In this document: piece by piece, positions 11,941 to 23,819 of the stretch
Numbering within the stretch: the first letter of the stretch is position 1
Layout of the letters: each line of letters starts with the position of its first letter
Source of the DNA: Gnetum montanum
Lineage: Eukaryota > Streptophyta > Gnetopsida > Gnetales > Gnetaceae
DNA length: 64,000 nt
Reading direction: 5' to 3'
Assembly: GCA_015680685.1 (NCBI GenBank)
Contig: MNCI01030720.1
Span: forward strand, 123,894-187,893
Notes under the pieces: generated by a model
Told to the model about the DNA's origin: nothing
Databases searched by the model: none
Seen by the model: only the letters and a program-made list of their open reading frames with translations
Translations under genes and position numbers: made by a program

Positions 11941-13727
11941 TGAAACACCTCAAGGAAAGTTCATGTTACAAATTAAAGCCCATAGCCCAAATTGTTGTTG
12001 TAATTTGGTAGAGATTTGAAGGCAGAAACAATTGCCTTTGTTTTCCTACTAAAAATCCTATCCTACAGCCTTATATTGGCAGAATTTTTAAATAATCTTT
12101 CAATGGAAAATTGATATTTGTAGCCCACACCCTGTAAACTTCACTTATTCCAACTTGTGAATGCCAAAAAAATGCTCCTACCGCTACATTCCAACTTGTG
12201 GAGGCCAAACAATTGCTCCACATGCTGCATTCCATCTTCTGGAGGTCAAAAAATGCTTCACGTCCTATATTCCAGCTTGTGGAGGCCCAAAAACATGCTC
12301 CAAACTATATATTCTAGCTTGTGGGAGCTAAAACTTACCCCCAAGCTACAAAAATTTTTCATTTTCATTTCATATGCTACATATTCCAACTTCACATGCT
12401 ATGGTAGCATGTAAGGTAGCATGTGGGATTTGGGCTTTAGTTTAACATGTTATACATCTCGGTCCCATAGGCTAGGCAATATGTAATGTAGCATGTAGCA
12501 TTTGGGATTTAAGCCCACATACTGCACTTTGACCTAGAAACAATATGTAACTCTTCAAAACTATAATTGATGTCCTCACAACAAATTCCAAGCCTATTTA
12601 TACCAAATCAAGCATCATTTTTCAGATCTTTTGGTAATCATCTTTGGCATAAAAAATATGCAACTCACTTGTAGCCAAAAGATCATGTAGCAATAACAGA
12701 ACAAAAGCTTTTGCAGCCTTTTACAATCATTACTCAGTGTAGATCAAGTAAGAGATTAGTGCAAATTAAGTGCAAAACACACCCTACCATCAACATCAAA
12801 TTTCAAGGATATTTCATGCATTTTTAGGCTTTTAAAACCTACTAATATGTATCTTTTAACCCATTATTTTTAACATTTTTACAAAATTTAATATAAATTT
12901 TATAGTGTTTTCTTGTTTTTCTATATTTTCTCACTCTTTGTTCCTCTCCTTGCACTACACTTCGCATTTACATGCTTTTCTTTATTTTTAGTTTACAACA
13001 CTCAATAACTATGACATCCCATTTCCATATGTCATGTCAAATGTCAAATATACATTATATTAGACATTAGGCATAACATGCTAATGTAGAAAATGTCAAA
13101 TATATGTAACATTTGACATTAAATGTAAAGAAAATAACAAGGAAAATACAGAAGGAAAAAGAAAAGAATGCTTTATTAATGTAGAATACTGTATTTAGAT
13201 CATGCTCTAAGAGTATCCCTTAGGGTTTTCTTCCTTTAATATCTTTCCCTTAGATGCAATCCAACACTTCCACCATAGTTAGGCCTACAACTAACCAGAA
13301 GGAATGGCCAGTCCACTTCCTATCCCACTTCACTCAGCATCCATTACTCACCTTTTACCAACTTCTCAACTCCATGCTAATATGACCTCTAATGCCTAAG
13401 CATAAATACCTTAGGTCAAATCCCCAAAGATCACCTCAAGAAACATGTCTATTATTACAACACATCCTTTCAGGTCTTAATTATGACTCACCTTTTAGGC
13501 CTTATTACGATAATGATAACACTTGTTATAAAGAGGCTCCATCTTTGTTATGCAGCAACACCATTTGGGAATAAGGACATTACAATAATAGATTTCTTAA
13601 GTCCTTAGATGATCAACCAGACCATTTAAGGTGCTCTGGATCCTTATTGAGGCCCATGGATCTATAAGTAAAACTATTTTGCATGGGATCTTACAATTTT
13701 CCAACACCAAAATTTTTCATTATTACA
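11941..13727 (+). repeat. 5' LTR of element A
   Basis: It begins TGAAACACCTCAAGG and ends ATTATTACA, just before the primer site. It matches 42,110-43,399 but is about 500 bp longer, mainly because of an extra block at about 13,008-13,582. About four copies of a 40-bp minisatellite (containing ATTCCAACTTGTGGAGG) lie at about 12,150-12,345. Confidence 0.9.
13008..13582. other. Extra block of about 575 bp in the 5' LTR of element A
   Basis: The 3' LTR runs directly from ACAACACTCGGTAAC to AGATTTCTTAATTCC. The 5' LTR has this block between the matching words. AATAA occurs at both edges (about 13,006 and 13,578) and may be a target duplication. I recognise no terminal repeats for certain, so an insertion here or a deletion from the other LTR are both possible. 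Confidence 0.55.
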
Positions 13728-13731
13728 AATT

Positions 13732-13751
13732 CTGGCACTAGAAGGAGGGCC
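13732..13751 (+). promoter_or_regulatory. Primer binding site of element A
   Basis: It reads TGGCACTAGAAGGAGGGCC, nearly the same as the site of element B (TGGCGCTAGAAGGAGGGCC at 18,832). The shared primer sequence ties the two elements to one lineage. I do not assign the tRNA. Confidence 0.85.
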
Positions 13752-14753
13752 TCCGCCTAACTTCTCAACCAAAAGCTACTTACTAAAAAAAATTCTGTTT
13801 ATCTCTACCTTGGTTTATGAGTTTATTTGACCAAACAAAAACCTATTTTGAATTTTCCAAAACCCCAGCATGTAGCCTAGTAACAAGTTTATTTACAATA
13901 GATTTTTTTTATTAACTTTGTAGTTGCAACATGCAGCACTGCCCCTATTTCCTACACTTTGTAAATTAAAAAATTAATTTTTTGTAGTTTCAATGCATAA
14001 CACAATCATAGCCCATTGCACTACCTTTGCACTTGCAATGCACACTACTATTTCTGCTTTTACTATTTGTAGTTTATAGTTTTTGGCCTATTCTTTTCAT
14101 ATGCTACACCCAATTTACATTTTTTAGTTACATATGCTAGTAAACTTTAACCAAAATTTTAGCAAAAATATTTACTTTTACAATTTCAATGTATTTAAAG
14201 CCTATCTCTTCCGCACGCTACAACTCCATAGGATGCAACTCTTCCACATGCTATAGCTCCATAGGCGATAATCCTTGCATATGCTACAACTCCACAAGTT
14301 GTAGCTTTGTAGGCTACACCCTTCATCGGTTGTAGCTCCATAAGTTACACCCTTCGTAGGTTATAGCTTCACAAGCTATAGGCTATAACCTATGCATATG
14401 CTAAAACTCCATAAGCTATAGGCTAAAACCTTCATAGACTATAGCTTCACAAGCTATAGGCTATAACCGTCATATGCTACAACTCCACAAGATGTAGCTT
14501 CATAGGCTACAACTCTTTGTAGGCCATAGCTCAACAAGCTATAGGCTATAACCTTCACATGTTATAGCTTCACAACCTATAGCCTCACATGTTATAACCT
14601 TCCACACACTATAAGTCTCATAGGCTATAAGTCTTACACATTGCAACCTCACACACTATGAGTATTACATGCTACAAGTTCTAGCTTGTGTAAAACATCA
14701 AAAATCACATAAGCCTTTATCGCCTTAATCTATTAATTGTTCTACTACATTTT
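13752..14753 (+). repeat. Leader of element A with degenerate short repeats
   Basis: Between primer site and gag. From about 14,200 to 14,690 it is built of many variants of CATATGCTACAACTCCACAA and GCTTCACAAGCTATAGGC words, a degenerate tandem array. No gene is supported here. Element B has a different minisatellite in the same place. Confidence 0.75.
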
Positions 14754-16340
14754 ATGCCTCTTTCCTCTATCCTTCTATCACACAACATCATTTCCATGGC
14801 CTTGAACCAGGAATATTCCTATATACATGATCCTAAGAACCCAATCATAGTGGAGCATAGGAAGTTTCTTAAGCAATTAGGACTTAGCCTAGTGCATGTA
14901 ATCATTAATGAACAATACTATAAATATATATGCATAAAAATCCAAGTAGGTTTGTGCATCCCATACAAGGATTTATTCTCTAAGCATCACTACAAGTTGA
15001 CCTACAAGTATGAAAAGGAGCGTATCCCTTCACCATATGACCAGAATGAATTATCTAAATTTTACATGTACTTGTTGGTACAACTGGTATGTACAAATGA
15101 GGGTGGTTAAATTAGTGATAATGCTAGTTTAATATTCCATCCAAAGAATCAAGACTAGCTCAGAGCTAAGTACAAGCAAGATATATTCATAGGAAACTTT
15201 TTTTAATGATCTATCCCAAAGGTGACCATGTTCAACTCTATGTCTCACATTTCAATAGTGAGTAGAACTCCATTTGTGAGCTCTACAAATCCAAGTTCCT
15301 AACCTACTTCCTTGTTTACTTCACTATTTTCCTTAGCATCCTTTACTACAATGCCACAACCTCCACTGGTAATTTCCCTCATGCCTATACCTTTTACAAT
15401 GACAACTGGTCCTTCTCATGGAATGCACATTCCATGTGTATTACATAATGCATTTTTTTGAATAACCCCTTTATTCCTCTTCTCTATACCATTGCCTACT
15501 CCACAAGCACCAACCATCCAACAACCACAAATGCAACTCTCAAGAGCTCCACAAGGCTTGGATCAAGCCTTTCAATTGATTCAAGACCTTACGAAGAAGC
15601 TATGAAAATTTGAGGCTAGTACAACTCAAACAGTAAAGGTTATGGACTTCTACCAAAATGATGCCATCAGCCCTACCATCCATCAAATCACATTAACCAT
15701 GGGCATGCCTATCCCAAGCTTTACCAAATAAAATGGTGAAGGATATCCTAATGCACACCTTGTCACTTTTCATTTTTAGTGCCTCCTATTGCAAGCATGG
15801 CCTCACACAATACTACACATTCTTCCTATGTTCCTGAAAGAAAAGGCTTTAAACTAGTACTAAACCTTACCTATAGGTTCTATATCCTTCCTTGAAGACT
15901 TAATAATCCAATTCATTAATCACTTCAAATACAACCTAAATCCTAATATGACCTTAGATCAACTCATGAAAGTCAGGCAAGGATCACTTAAACTCGTTCA
16001 AAGGTTTGTTCAAAGATAGAATGCAATGCTCAATGGGATTCCCAAGCTCATCTTTGAAATCCACCTCTTAGCCATCTTTAGGGGGGTGATCAACGACTTT
16101 ATCAAGTTAAAGCTCTACTACTTAGAACTTCGATCACTAAGCCAAGATTTTTCACAAATCAAGGACATAGAAGAGGCTATGAAGGCTAGTAATGATTCGA
16201 CCTATGTGACCTATAAGAACCAACACTCTAGGAAGGATAAGGATAAGACCAAACAAGCACATACGACCATGTCCATACTACCAAAAGAGCCAAAACAAAT
16301 AAAATCACTACAACATAATACATCTTCTATCTCTTCTTAA
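14754..16340 (+). pseudogene. gag of element A (broken)
   Basis: The N-terminal part (14,754-15,110, 118 aa) resembles the gag start of element B (shared YICIKIQ and IPSPYD-type words). The capsid-like part continues in several frames from about 15,560, and 16,026-16,340 gives AIFRGVINDFIKLKLYYLEL, matching AILKGAVNDFVKSKLYYLNA-type sequence of element B at about 21,080-21,140. A Lys/Asp-rich RKDKDKTKQ tail follows. Stops break it at about 15,110, 15,154 and 16,018. Gag would form the particle that packages element RNA. Confidence 0.82.
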
Positions 16341-16936
16341 TTCTCTATGTCATATACTTCTAACTAGCCAAGATCAAACTTTGAGCAGAAGGATAGGTCT
16401 AAATACACTAAATTACCTATGAAGCCCTCTAAGCTCCTAGAATAGTTTCTTAAAGATAATCATATTCAACATAAGCAATTATCTAAGGAAGCTCATAAGA
16501 GGCATGATTATCTTTGTGAGATAGCTAGGGACCCAATGATAGCAACCAAAGATGATCTGAAACTATAGAAGTACTTTAGTCTTGATAGGTTTTACCATTA
16601 TCACCAACTAGCTAGTCATGACACTAATTTCTTCATAGCCCTTAAAGATGACCTACAGAAGATAATCAACCATGAAAAGGTACTGTTGATTGGGCCCAAC
16701 TCTCCAAATTCCAATAATAACTCTTACACTATAGCCTCATTTACAACAACCAAAAAGTCTAATCCTCCTAGAAAACTATTTGTTATAAAGGTACCACCAA
16801 CTAGTACTCAACCTGAAAACACAAATCCTAGAGAGCCCTTCATTATATGAGTACCATGACTTTTAGCCCCTATAGAGCCTTTCATTATATGTGTTCTACC
16901 TTCAATGGCATCAACATCACAACCTAAACAACATGC
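16341..16936 (+). pseudogene. gag zinc-knuckle and linker of element A, left half
   Basis: Reading on from gag, about 16,590-16,660 gives FYHYHQLASHDTNFFIALKD. It corresponds to the CxxH...GHxTxxC-LK pattern of Tat gag ends, but with the cysteines lost. A Pro-rich linker with repeated EPFII words follows. The sequence stops at 16,936, where element B is inserted (duplication CATGC, 16,932-16,936), and resumes at 36,256, where the EPFII word recurs. Confidence 0.78.
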
Positions 16937-18826
16937 TCCACAAAATTTCAGCTCAACACTTCGAGCCTCTTGAGTTTTGGAAGGAAAAAATTTGACTAAG
17001 GCATGAAACTCACACTCAACTGGTCAAGCTACCTTGCCCACACTCAACTTGTTCAAGCCAGCTTGCTCATGCGGTCAAGCTAGCTTTCCCTCAACATGAC
17101 CAACCCTGACAGCTTTCAAATTAGGTTAAAATGATCCTAATTTGAATGGGCAAGGCCCCCTCGGGGCCCACTGATGATCACTCTAAGTTTCAGCACCCAG
17201 AACCCAATATTTCAAGTCAGAATCACATGAATCTTGCCACTCACGCTGAGGTCACGCTGCCCAGCGTGAGTACAGCTTGACCAACTTTCAGAGCCTTCAA
17301 ACCAAGTTCAAATAGTCTGAATTCAAGCACGCAAACTCCCCTCGAGTTTCATTGATGTTCATTGTAGCTCTCGGCCTCTAGAATCTCAAAAATTAAGCTA
17401 AAAATCACATGATTTATTTATTCACACCCAGGTCACACTGGCGTCATGTTGACAACGTGAGCCTAGCATGACCAAACAAAAATAGGATAAATCAAGCAGT
17501 CCCAAGCATAATTTTCAACCTCAAATCAACACAAGGATAGACTCAAATTCAACATCCAGGCCACCCTGGGGAGCAGGCAGCAGTTTCACTTCAAGGAATA
17601 GGTGTCAAAGGTCAAAATTTAGCTCAAAATATATCACTACCAATTGGTCACACTAAGGTCACGCTGGGGTCATGCTGATAGTGTGAGCTGCCAAAAGTGG
17701 CCCAAATTCAAGCACAAACAGGCCTAGACTCTGTGTGCAGATTGCCCCCAAGGGCCGACAGTAGTTACACTTGAAAAATAGGTCTCAAAAATTAAAATTT
17801 GGTGTGAAATGAACCATTCCAGCTTTCTCACACCCAGGTCATGCTACAGCATGAGTCCAGCATGAGTACTATTCATCAGTATGAGTAATGTTCACATTGA
17901 ATAAAAGCACTCCAAAAGCACGCTGAGGACATGCCAGGACCAAATTAACTCACACTAGGAGCCTCGATGAAGTAGAGATGCCTCAAACAGCTTACGAAAC
18001 ACTCAAATCGAGATCCTGCAGCAATCGATTCAAAGGACCATGAAGTTTCAAGCAAGCCAAAGTCAATCCCTCTTGGAATCCATTCTAAATTTTCATTGTA
18101 AGCCTCACCATCTGTGAGCTTATCAAGCTCTTACGCTACTTCCATGGGCGTAAGCCAGCTTGCGATTGTAAGATACAGTGCATCTAGTCTAAAACATAGT
18201 CCACCTATATAAACCTGTCACGTGATCCATTTTTTGCAGATCTCACAACCATTGACCTCATTCATGAATCCTACTCCCGAGCCTAGAAAAAGGTATAAAT
18301 ACCCTATTGATTGACATAGATGGGGGGCAAAAATCTGGAAAGGAAAACCAAAAATCTTGAGCCCAAACACACATGACCCCCAGCACCTACAAACATCACA
18401 CATCGAAGCTTAACATCTGACTTGCAATCCAAACTCACAACTACGTTTTGATCAATGCACATTTTTTCAATTAATACAATACACTTTCCTTTTTTCCTTC
18501 CGTTGTACTATTCTAGTTCATTTTTTTGTGTTATTCCGTTTCATTGCATGTTTCTACATATTCTTCTTACGTTTGCATGCTATATTCACGTTTACGTTTC
18601 ATCGCATTACGCTCTTCATTTTTACATTTCGTGACAATAACCCCAGCGCAGGCCATAGCATAAGCTTGGGGATGTCCTTGGTTGATCTGCATGTAGACCA
18701 TCCAAGGCACTCTACCTTCATTTTTCTAGCTTACCCTCACGCGAAGGTAGGGTCATCTGTATCTCTCTGGAGATCTTTCAGCATTCGTTCTCCTCCAGCC
18801 TTACACCGACAATTTCGAACAGTACA
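16937..18826 (+). repeat. 5' LTR of element B
   Basis: About 1,890 bp, matching 34,331-36,255 throughout. It starts TCCACAAAATTT where the 3' LTR has TGAAACACCACAAAATTT, and ends AGTACA. A TATAAATA box is at about 18,293-18,300. It is rich in TCACGCTG and CAGCGTGAG words. Confidence 0.93.
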
Positions 18827-18829
18827 GAA

Positions 18830-18850
18830 ATTGGCGCTAGAAGGAGGGCC
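18830..18850 (+). promoter_or_regulatory. Primer binding site of element B
   Basis: TTGGCGCTAGAAGGAGGGCC follows the LTR after four bases. It is the same type as in element A (13,732) and, degraded, in element C (45,606 on the minus strand). Confidence 0.88.
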
Positions 18851-19019
18851 AACTTTTTTCTGTTTAATCAAAATGTTGATCACATTTCCTGTTAAACATC
18901 GCATAGATCAAGTGCTAAAAACTAAAGCCCAGGTTGAGCTACTCACGTTAACCCCTATCAGTCATGCTAACCTTGCACACGCTGGCCACCCAATCGTGTT
19001 GCAAGTCGATCGCACTTGC

Positions 19020-19360
19020 ACACACTGCTTATAAGTCATGTTAACTTGCACACGCTACTAGGTCACATTAGCTTGCACACACTGGTAGGTCATGTTGGCT
19101 TGCACATGATGGTAGGTCACGCTGGCTTGCACATGCTGGTAGGTCACGCTGGCTTGCACACGCTGCTAGGTCACATTAGCTTGCACATGCTAGTAGGTCA
19201 CGCTGGATTGCACACGCTTGTAGGTCATGCTAGCTTGCACATGCTCGTAGGTCACACTGGCTTGCACACGTTGCTAGGTCACGCTAGCTTGCACATGCTG
19301 CTAGGTCAAGCTGGCTTGCACATGCTGCTAGGTCACGCTAGCTTGCACACACCGCTTGTA
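19020..19360 (+). repeat. 27-bp minisatellite in the leader of element B
   Basis: About twelve tandem copies of a 27-bp unit of the form GGTCACGCTGGCTTGCACAC plus GCTGCTA, with few substitutions. Because 27 is a multiple of three it gives a spurious repeating nine-residue open frame. It lies between primer site and gag. Confidence 0.92.
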
Positions 19361-19510
19361 AGTTACATTGAACACACTGAGATTAATTACGCTCCCTATC
19401 AGCCATGCTACCTGTTACACTATAGTTGTGCACACTACACAGTTGCACACGCTACCTAGCTTGCTCAAGCTTAGCTAGCATACGCTCAGCTTGCTCAAGC
19501 TCAGTTACAC

Positions 19511-21509
19511 ATGGAATCTTCTCAAATCAAAGCAACATTGCTCGTTTCTAACCTTAACACCAAAATCTCAAATCCTGTGACCGCAACTGAATCCATAGTC
19601 ATCGTTGGAGAGATGAACCCTCAAAGGCCAACTCGTCAATCACTTAGGTTATAAGGCAAGGACCCCACCTATACAATTCTCACCCCGGAACAATACAACT
19701 TCATCTGCATAAAGATCCAAGCTAACCTACCCATTGATCGCATGGAAATGGAAGTAAAATAACATTATGAACTCATCTATAAGGGAGGCCATAACTTTAT
19801 CCCTTCAGCATATGACATGATTCCGCTCTCTGAATCCCATCACGAACTCATATCCCAGCTCCTCATGGCAAGGAATCAAACCTTGTGGCAACCCACTGTA
19901 GAGCCTCAAAATGGAGACGAGGAAGATGATTTCCCAGCTCAATATGAACATGGGGATTTGTATCACACTCTCAATCCTCATACTTATGCAAACCCATTAT
20001 TCCACCCTTTCACAGGAGAGACTATGTCCCTTCATGCATTTACAAGCACTCAAGCACCTGTCTCTCAACAGGAAGCACCTACCCTCATCCCTAGTTTCCC
20101 TATGACCAACACCCAATTTAATATGTCCATCCCTACTATTCCTCTGATTACCATTTTACTCTCCCTCTCACAAGGATAATCCCAACAACCCCCCTCTCAA
20201 GTTAATAGGGGAGCCACCTCCCAACCCCAAATAATTGGGATGCCATCTGTGATACCCGCTCCTACATCCGTTTATTACATACCACGAGTGCAAATCCAAG
20301 GAATGTCCTTCACTACTTTAACTCAATAGGTTCAGGGTGTTCCCTCACAACTTGTAACCGGGTAGTGGCCTGCACCTATCATTCAACAACATCAACCTAC
20401 ACACTACAATATACCACCCATTGCAATCTCATCTATAAATGTCTCCCAAATACAACCATCAACAACTTTATAGTCATCTTTCCCAATAATCACACAACAA
20501 TCTAACTATCACCACGGGCAATCTAACCAACCAGCTAGTCCACCTAGTGCTCAAGAATGGGCAGATGTTAAAAAATGATGCAAGAATTAATTGATGAGGT
20601 AAAATTCCTTAAAACCACAAACACTGAAGAAGTCAAGGTGTTGGACTTCTATCAAGATGATCCAATTAGCTCCTCAGTGCCACCATTGACTTTACCAAAA
20701 GGAATTTCACTACCACAACTGACCAAGAATAATGGAGAGGGAGATCCAAATGCTCACTTAGTGACATTCCGATTTGAGTGTCTGTTACTTCAGGCCTGGC
20801 CTCATGCAATCCTACGTGTGTTCGCCATGTCCTTAATTGGAAAAGCCTTAGACTGGTACCGAGCACTACCGCGTAACTCCATATCCTCTTTAGAGGATTT
20901 GTTACATCAATTCATTACCCATTTTAAGTATAACTTGAAGCCTAAATCCACACTAGACAATCTAATCCAAATAAAACAAGCATCGTTGGAGCCCATACAA
21001 AAGTTCATCCAAAGATGGAGTGCTATCCTTAACAAACTTCACGAGCCTATCCTGGAAACATATTTACTCACAATCCTCAAAGGTGCTGTGAATGACTTCG
21101 TTAAGTCAAAACTCTATTATCTGAATGCTCGTACTTTAAGCCAAGTGTTTGTCCAAATCAAAAATATAAAAGAGGCAACACAGACAAGTCATGACCCAGC
21201 TTACCTAACCTTTAAAAGCCAACATATGAAGAAAGATAAAGACAAGTCTAAAACCATAGTCGTAGCAGTGGTAGAGACATTTCAACCCAACAATGTAGGG
21301 CAGAAAGGGAAACAACATGTTGCCCCCACTAGTCACGAGCAAACTGCTCCTACACTTACACCTGAACCCTCCTTTACCCAAACTGCTGACATGAGTAATA
21401 TTGGTACCTTCGAACAAAAAGACCCTGCCCAGTATACACCCTTACCCATGAAGCCTTCACAACTACTGGACCAACTTCTAAAGGCTAGGTTAATTCAACA
21501 TAAGTAGAT
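19511..21509 (+). pseudogene. gag of element B (broken; 310-codon open segment at 20,575-21,507)
   Basis: The likely start is the ATG at 19,511. The first part is acidic and Pro/Gln-rich, with stops at about 19,650, 19,760 and 20,177. The segment 20,575-21,507 is open and carries the retrotransposon capsid fold signature: IGKALDWYRALPRNSISSLE at about 20,835-20,895, then LHQFITHFK, and SLEPIQKFIQRW at about 20,985-21,020. A Lys-rich tail (KKDKDKSKT) follows. The same blocks occur in element A and, on the minus strand, in element C. Gag forms the virus-like particle. The stop at 21,507 looks like a CAG-to-TAG change, because coding continues in frame. Confidence 0.9.
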
Positions 21510-23300
21510 GTCTCCTGTAGCATCTCAAAAACATGATCGATACTGTGATTTGGTTAAAAACCTAATGTTGGCGACTACTAATGAACCCCCTGTTCCAAGA
21601 GGTTTCAGGTTAGACAAATTCTATGAGTATCATCAATGATGTGGGCATGGAACCAACTATTTCTTTACCCTAAAACAAGACATACAACGTATGATTGATA
21701 GAGGTGAGATAGTCTTTGATGAAGCCAACCCAATAAGACCTCAAAATTAGTCTATGGGGGTCTACAAAAACCCTCTTAATACTAAAGAGACGTCCTATGT
21801 GATTAACACCATCCATGTCTGCAATGAATAAGATATCCCACGAATGCCTTTTGTGATTCATGTGCCTGCCGTAACCATGTCTACGCTAACACCTCCACAA
21901 ACTCCCTTTGCCACACACACATCTTCTATGTCATGAAAACCATTCATCATCCAAGTACACCCTATAGTTGCAACAGCAAACGTGCCATCGCAAACCCAAC
22001 CGGCCCCATTTGTAATCCGAGTTCCAAAACACCCTGATGTGCAACCCCCAACAGTTCCCCCACGACCCTTGTGAGAACACCTCACTGATAGACTGACCAG
22101 GGAACATTTGGCCAAGAACATTATGGTCATGAGTTAGGACCACCAAAACCCACATTTCTGAATGTTCTCCGTATGGTCCTAGTTACTGATCAACCTAGCA
22201 TGAGTCATCAAAACAACAACTCGGGAGTGTCCACTATCCCAAACCTAACAGCTACAGTTAAAAACACAAAAAACTCTTCCATGAGAGATACAAATATTGG
22301 GTCAAATGGATCAAGTCTCAACTGATAGAAACATTCCAAATAGCAAAGACTTGGCCAACACCCTGACCTAGGTTACAAAGGCCTTAAAACAAAAGAACAC
22401 ATCTCTAAGCGTATACGACCTGGTGATGACCTCCCTGGTACATCAGGAAGCTCTGGTACATATGTTGACTTCAATCCCTGTCAGTGAAGACCTTCCTACA
22501 AATGAACCATCCATTTATGCTGTGTTGTCTCCACATCGAGAATCGAGAATGACATCTCTTGGATTTCATGCCAACGACATTAAACGAGACGAAAAAACAA
22601 GAGATTTCACTACTACCCCTCTGTTTATAATGATACAAACTAACCAATTTAAGATACATAGGGTACATGTTGATGATGGAGCAGCAAAAAATGTAATACC
22701 TTTTTCTATCATTGAACAACTAGGCCTTGCGGAACAAATATGACCAACAACAACATCATTCTTGAAATCTTTCAGTGGTTCCCGTGTCGTGGTAAAAGGC
22801 ATGATTACCTTAGATTTCATAGCAGGGGACCAATTCCCCACATCGGCTGAATTTGTAGTCGTTCATGAGATGCTAGGGTTCAATCTGATTTTGGGACAGC
22901 CTTGGTTAGCTTAACTAAAGGTTGTATCATCACCAAGCCATCAAGAAATTCACCTACCTTATGACGGCGGTGAAATCGTCATACACGGGGATTCGGCAAC
23001 ATCACTTACTTCCTCACACGTAGGAATGAACCACGGGTTAGAGATTGAACTCTCTGAATCTAGGCAAGACACCACTAGTGAAAACCTAAATATCGCTCAG
23101 TCTCCAACCTGCAACCTTCCTAAAACAGAGGAAGCATCAGAAGATACAAACATAGGAGCCATTCTCGCAAATGTCCCTTGGTCAGAACTACCGTTTGACA
23201 TATCCAGCGAAGGGGACGGTGAGTACAAGATCATGCCTACACATCCCACCCTTCATAGAAAATTTCAAAAATTAAAGAAACAAATCAAAAACTGAGACAA
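21510..23300 (+). pseudogene. gag end and aspartic protease of element B (broken)
   Basis: The frame continues past the gag stop. About 21,610-21,690 gives FYEYHQxCGHGTNYFFTLKQ, the remnant of a Tat-type zinc knuckle. A Pro-rich linker with repeated FVI-RVP words follows. The protease block VHVDDGAAKNVIP is at about 22,664-22,705, and LGFNLILGQPWLA, the usual downstream protease motif, at about 22,872-22,912. Stops occur through the linker and after 22,740. The segment 23,026-23,295 is an acidic tail. The protease would have cut the Gag-Pol polyprotein. Confidence 0.87.
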
Positions 23301-23819
23301 ACCATTACACATCTGGAATGATGTTAAACTACCAAACATATGCAACAACGTTAAACTAGCCACGGTCAGAGATGACCGGTTCTTCTAAATTCACCAAAAT
23401 AGCTACGGTCTCCTCCTTTTCTTTGACAAAGATGCAATAGTCCATCATGACTTTAAACTGATACACATGGCCCAAAATGGCCTTAAAATAGAACACAATA
23501 CATTATCAGTTTACCGAAACTTCGTTACGTCATTATCATTTACATTTTTGCAAGATACAACTTCCATTTATGTTATGTTTACCAGACATGATTCCAGTTT
23601 ACATTTACGTTCACAAATAAACTTGAAAAAACAAAAATATATATATAAATATACATAATACAAAGTGTTAACATGGCAATAGGATGATGACATATCACAC
23701 CACGATCATGTTACATCTGTCCTCATACATTCCAAAAAATGACAAAATAAGCCAAAAAACTAAAAACAAAATAACAAGCCTAAAAAAAATGACAAGACTG
23801 AAAAGACTAACAAGACAAA
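23301..23819. other. Spacer between protease and antisense gene in element B
   Basis: AT-rich, A-rich toward 23,700-23,820. No supported gene. It would contain the 3' untranslated end of the antisense gene. Confidence 0.5.

Noticed and set aside
12157-12414. Open frame in the element A 5' LTR, with a counterpart at 42,280-42,558
   Set aside because: Both come from the 40-bp LTR minisatellite; unit number and frame differ between the LTRs.
19020-19360. CRISPR-like regular repeats
   Set aside because: The units are contiguous with no unique spacers, and the window is plant nuclear DNA.
19016-19459. Open frame of 147 codons with a repeating nine-residue unit
   Set aside because: It is the 27-bp minisatellite read in frame; there is no codon bias, no gene context, and it lies in the leader before gag.
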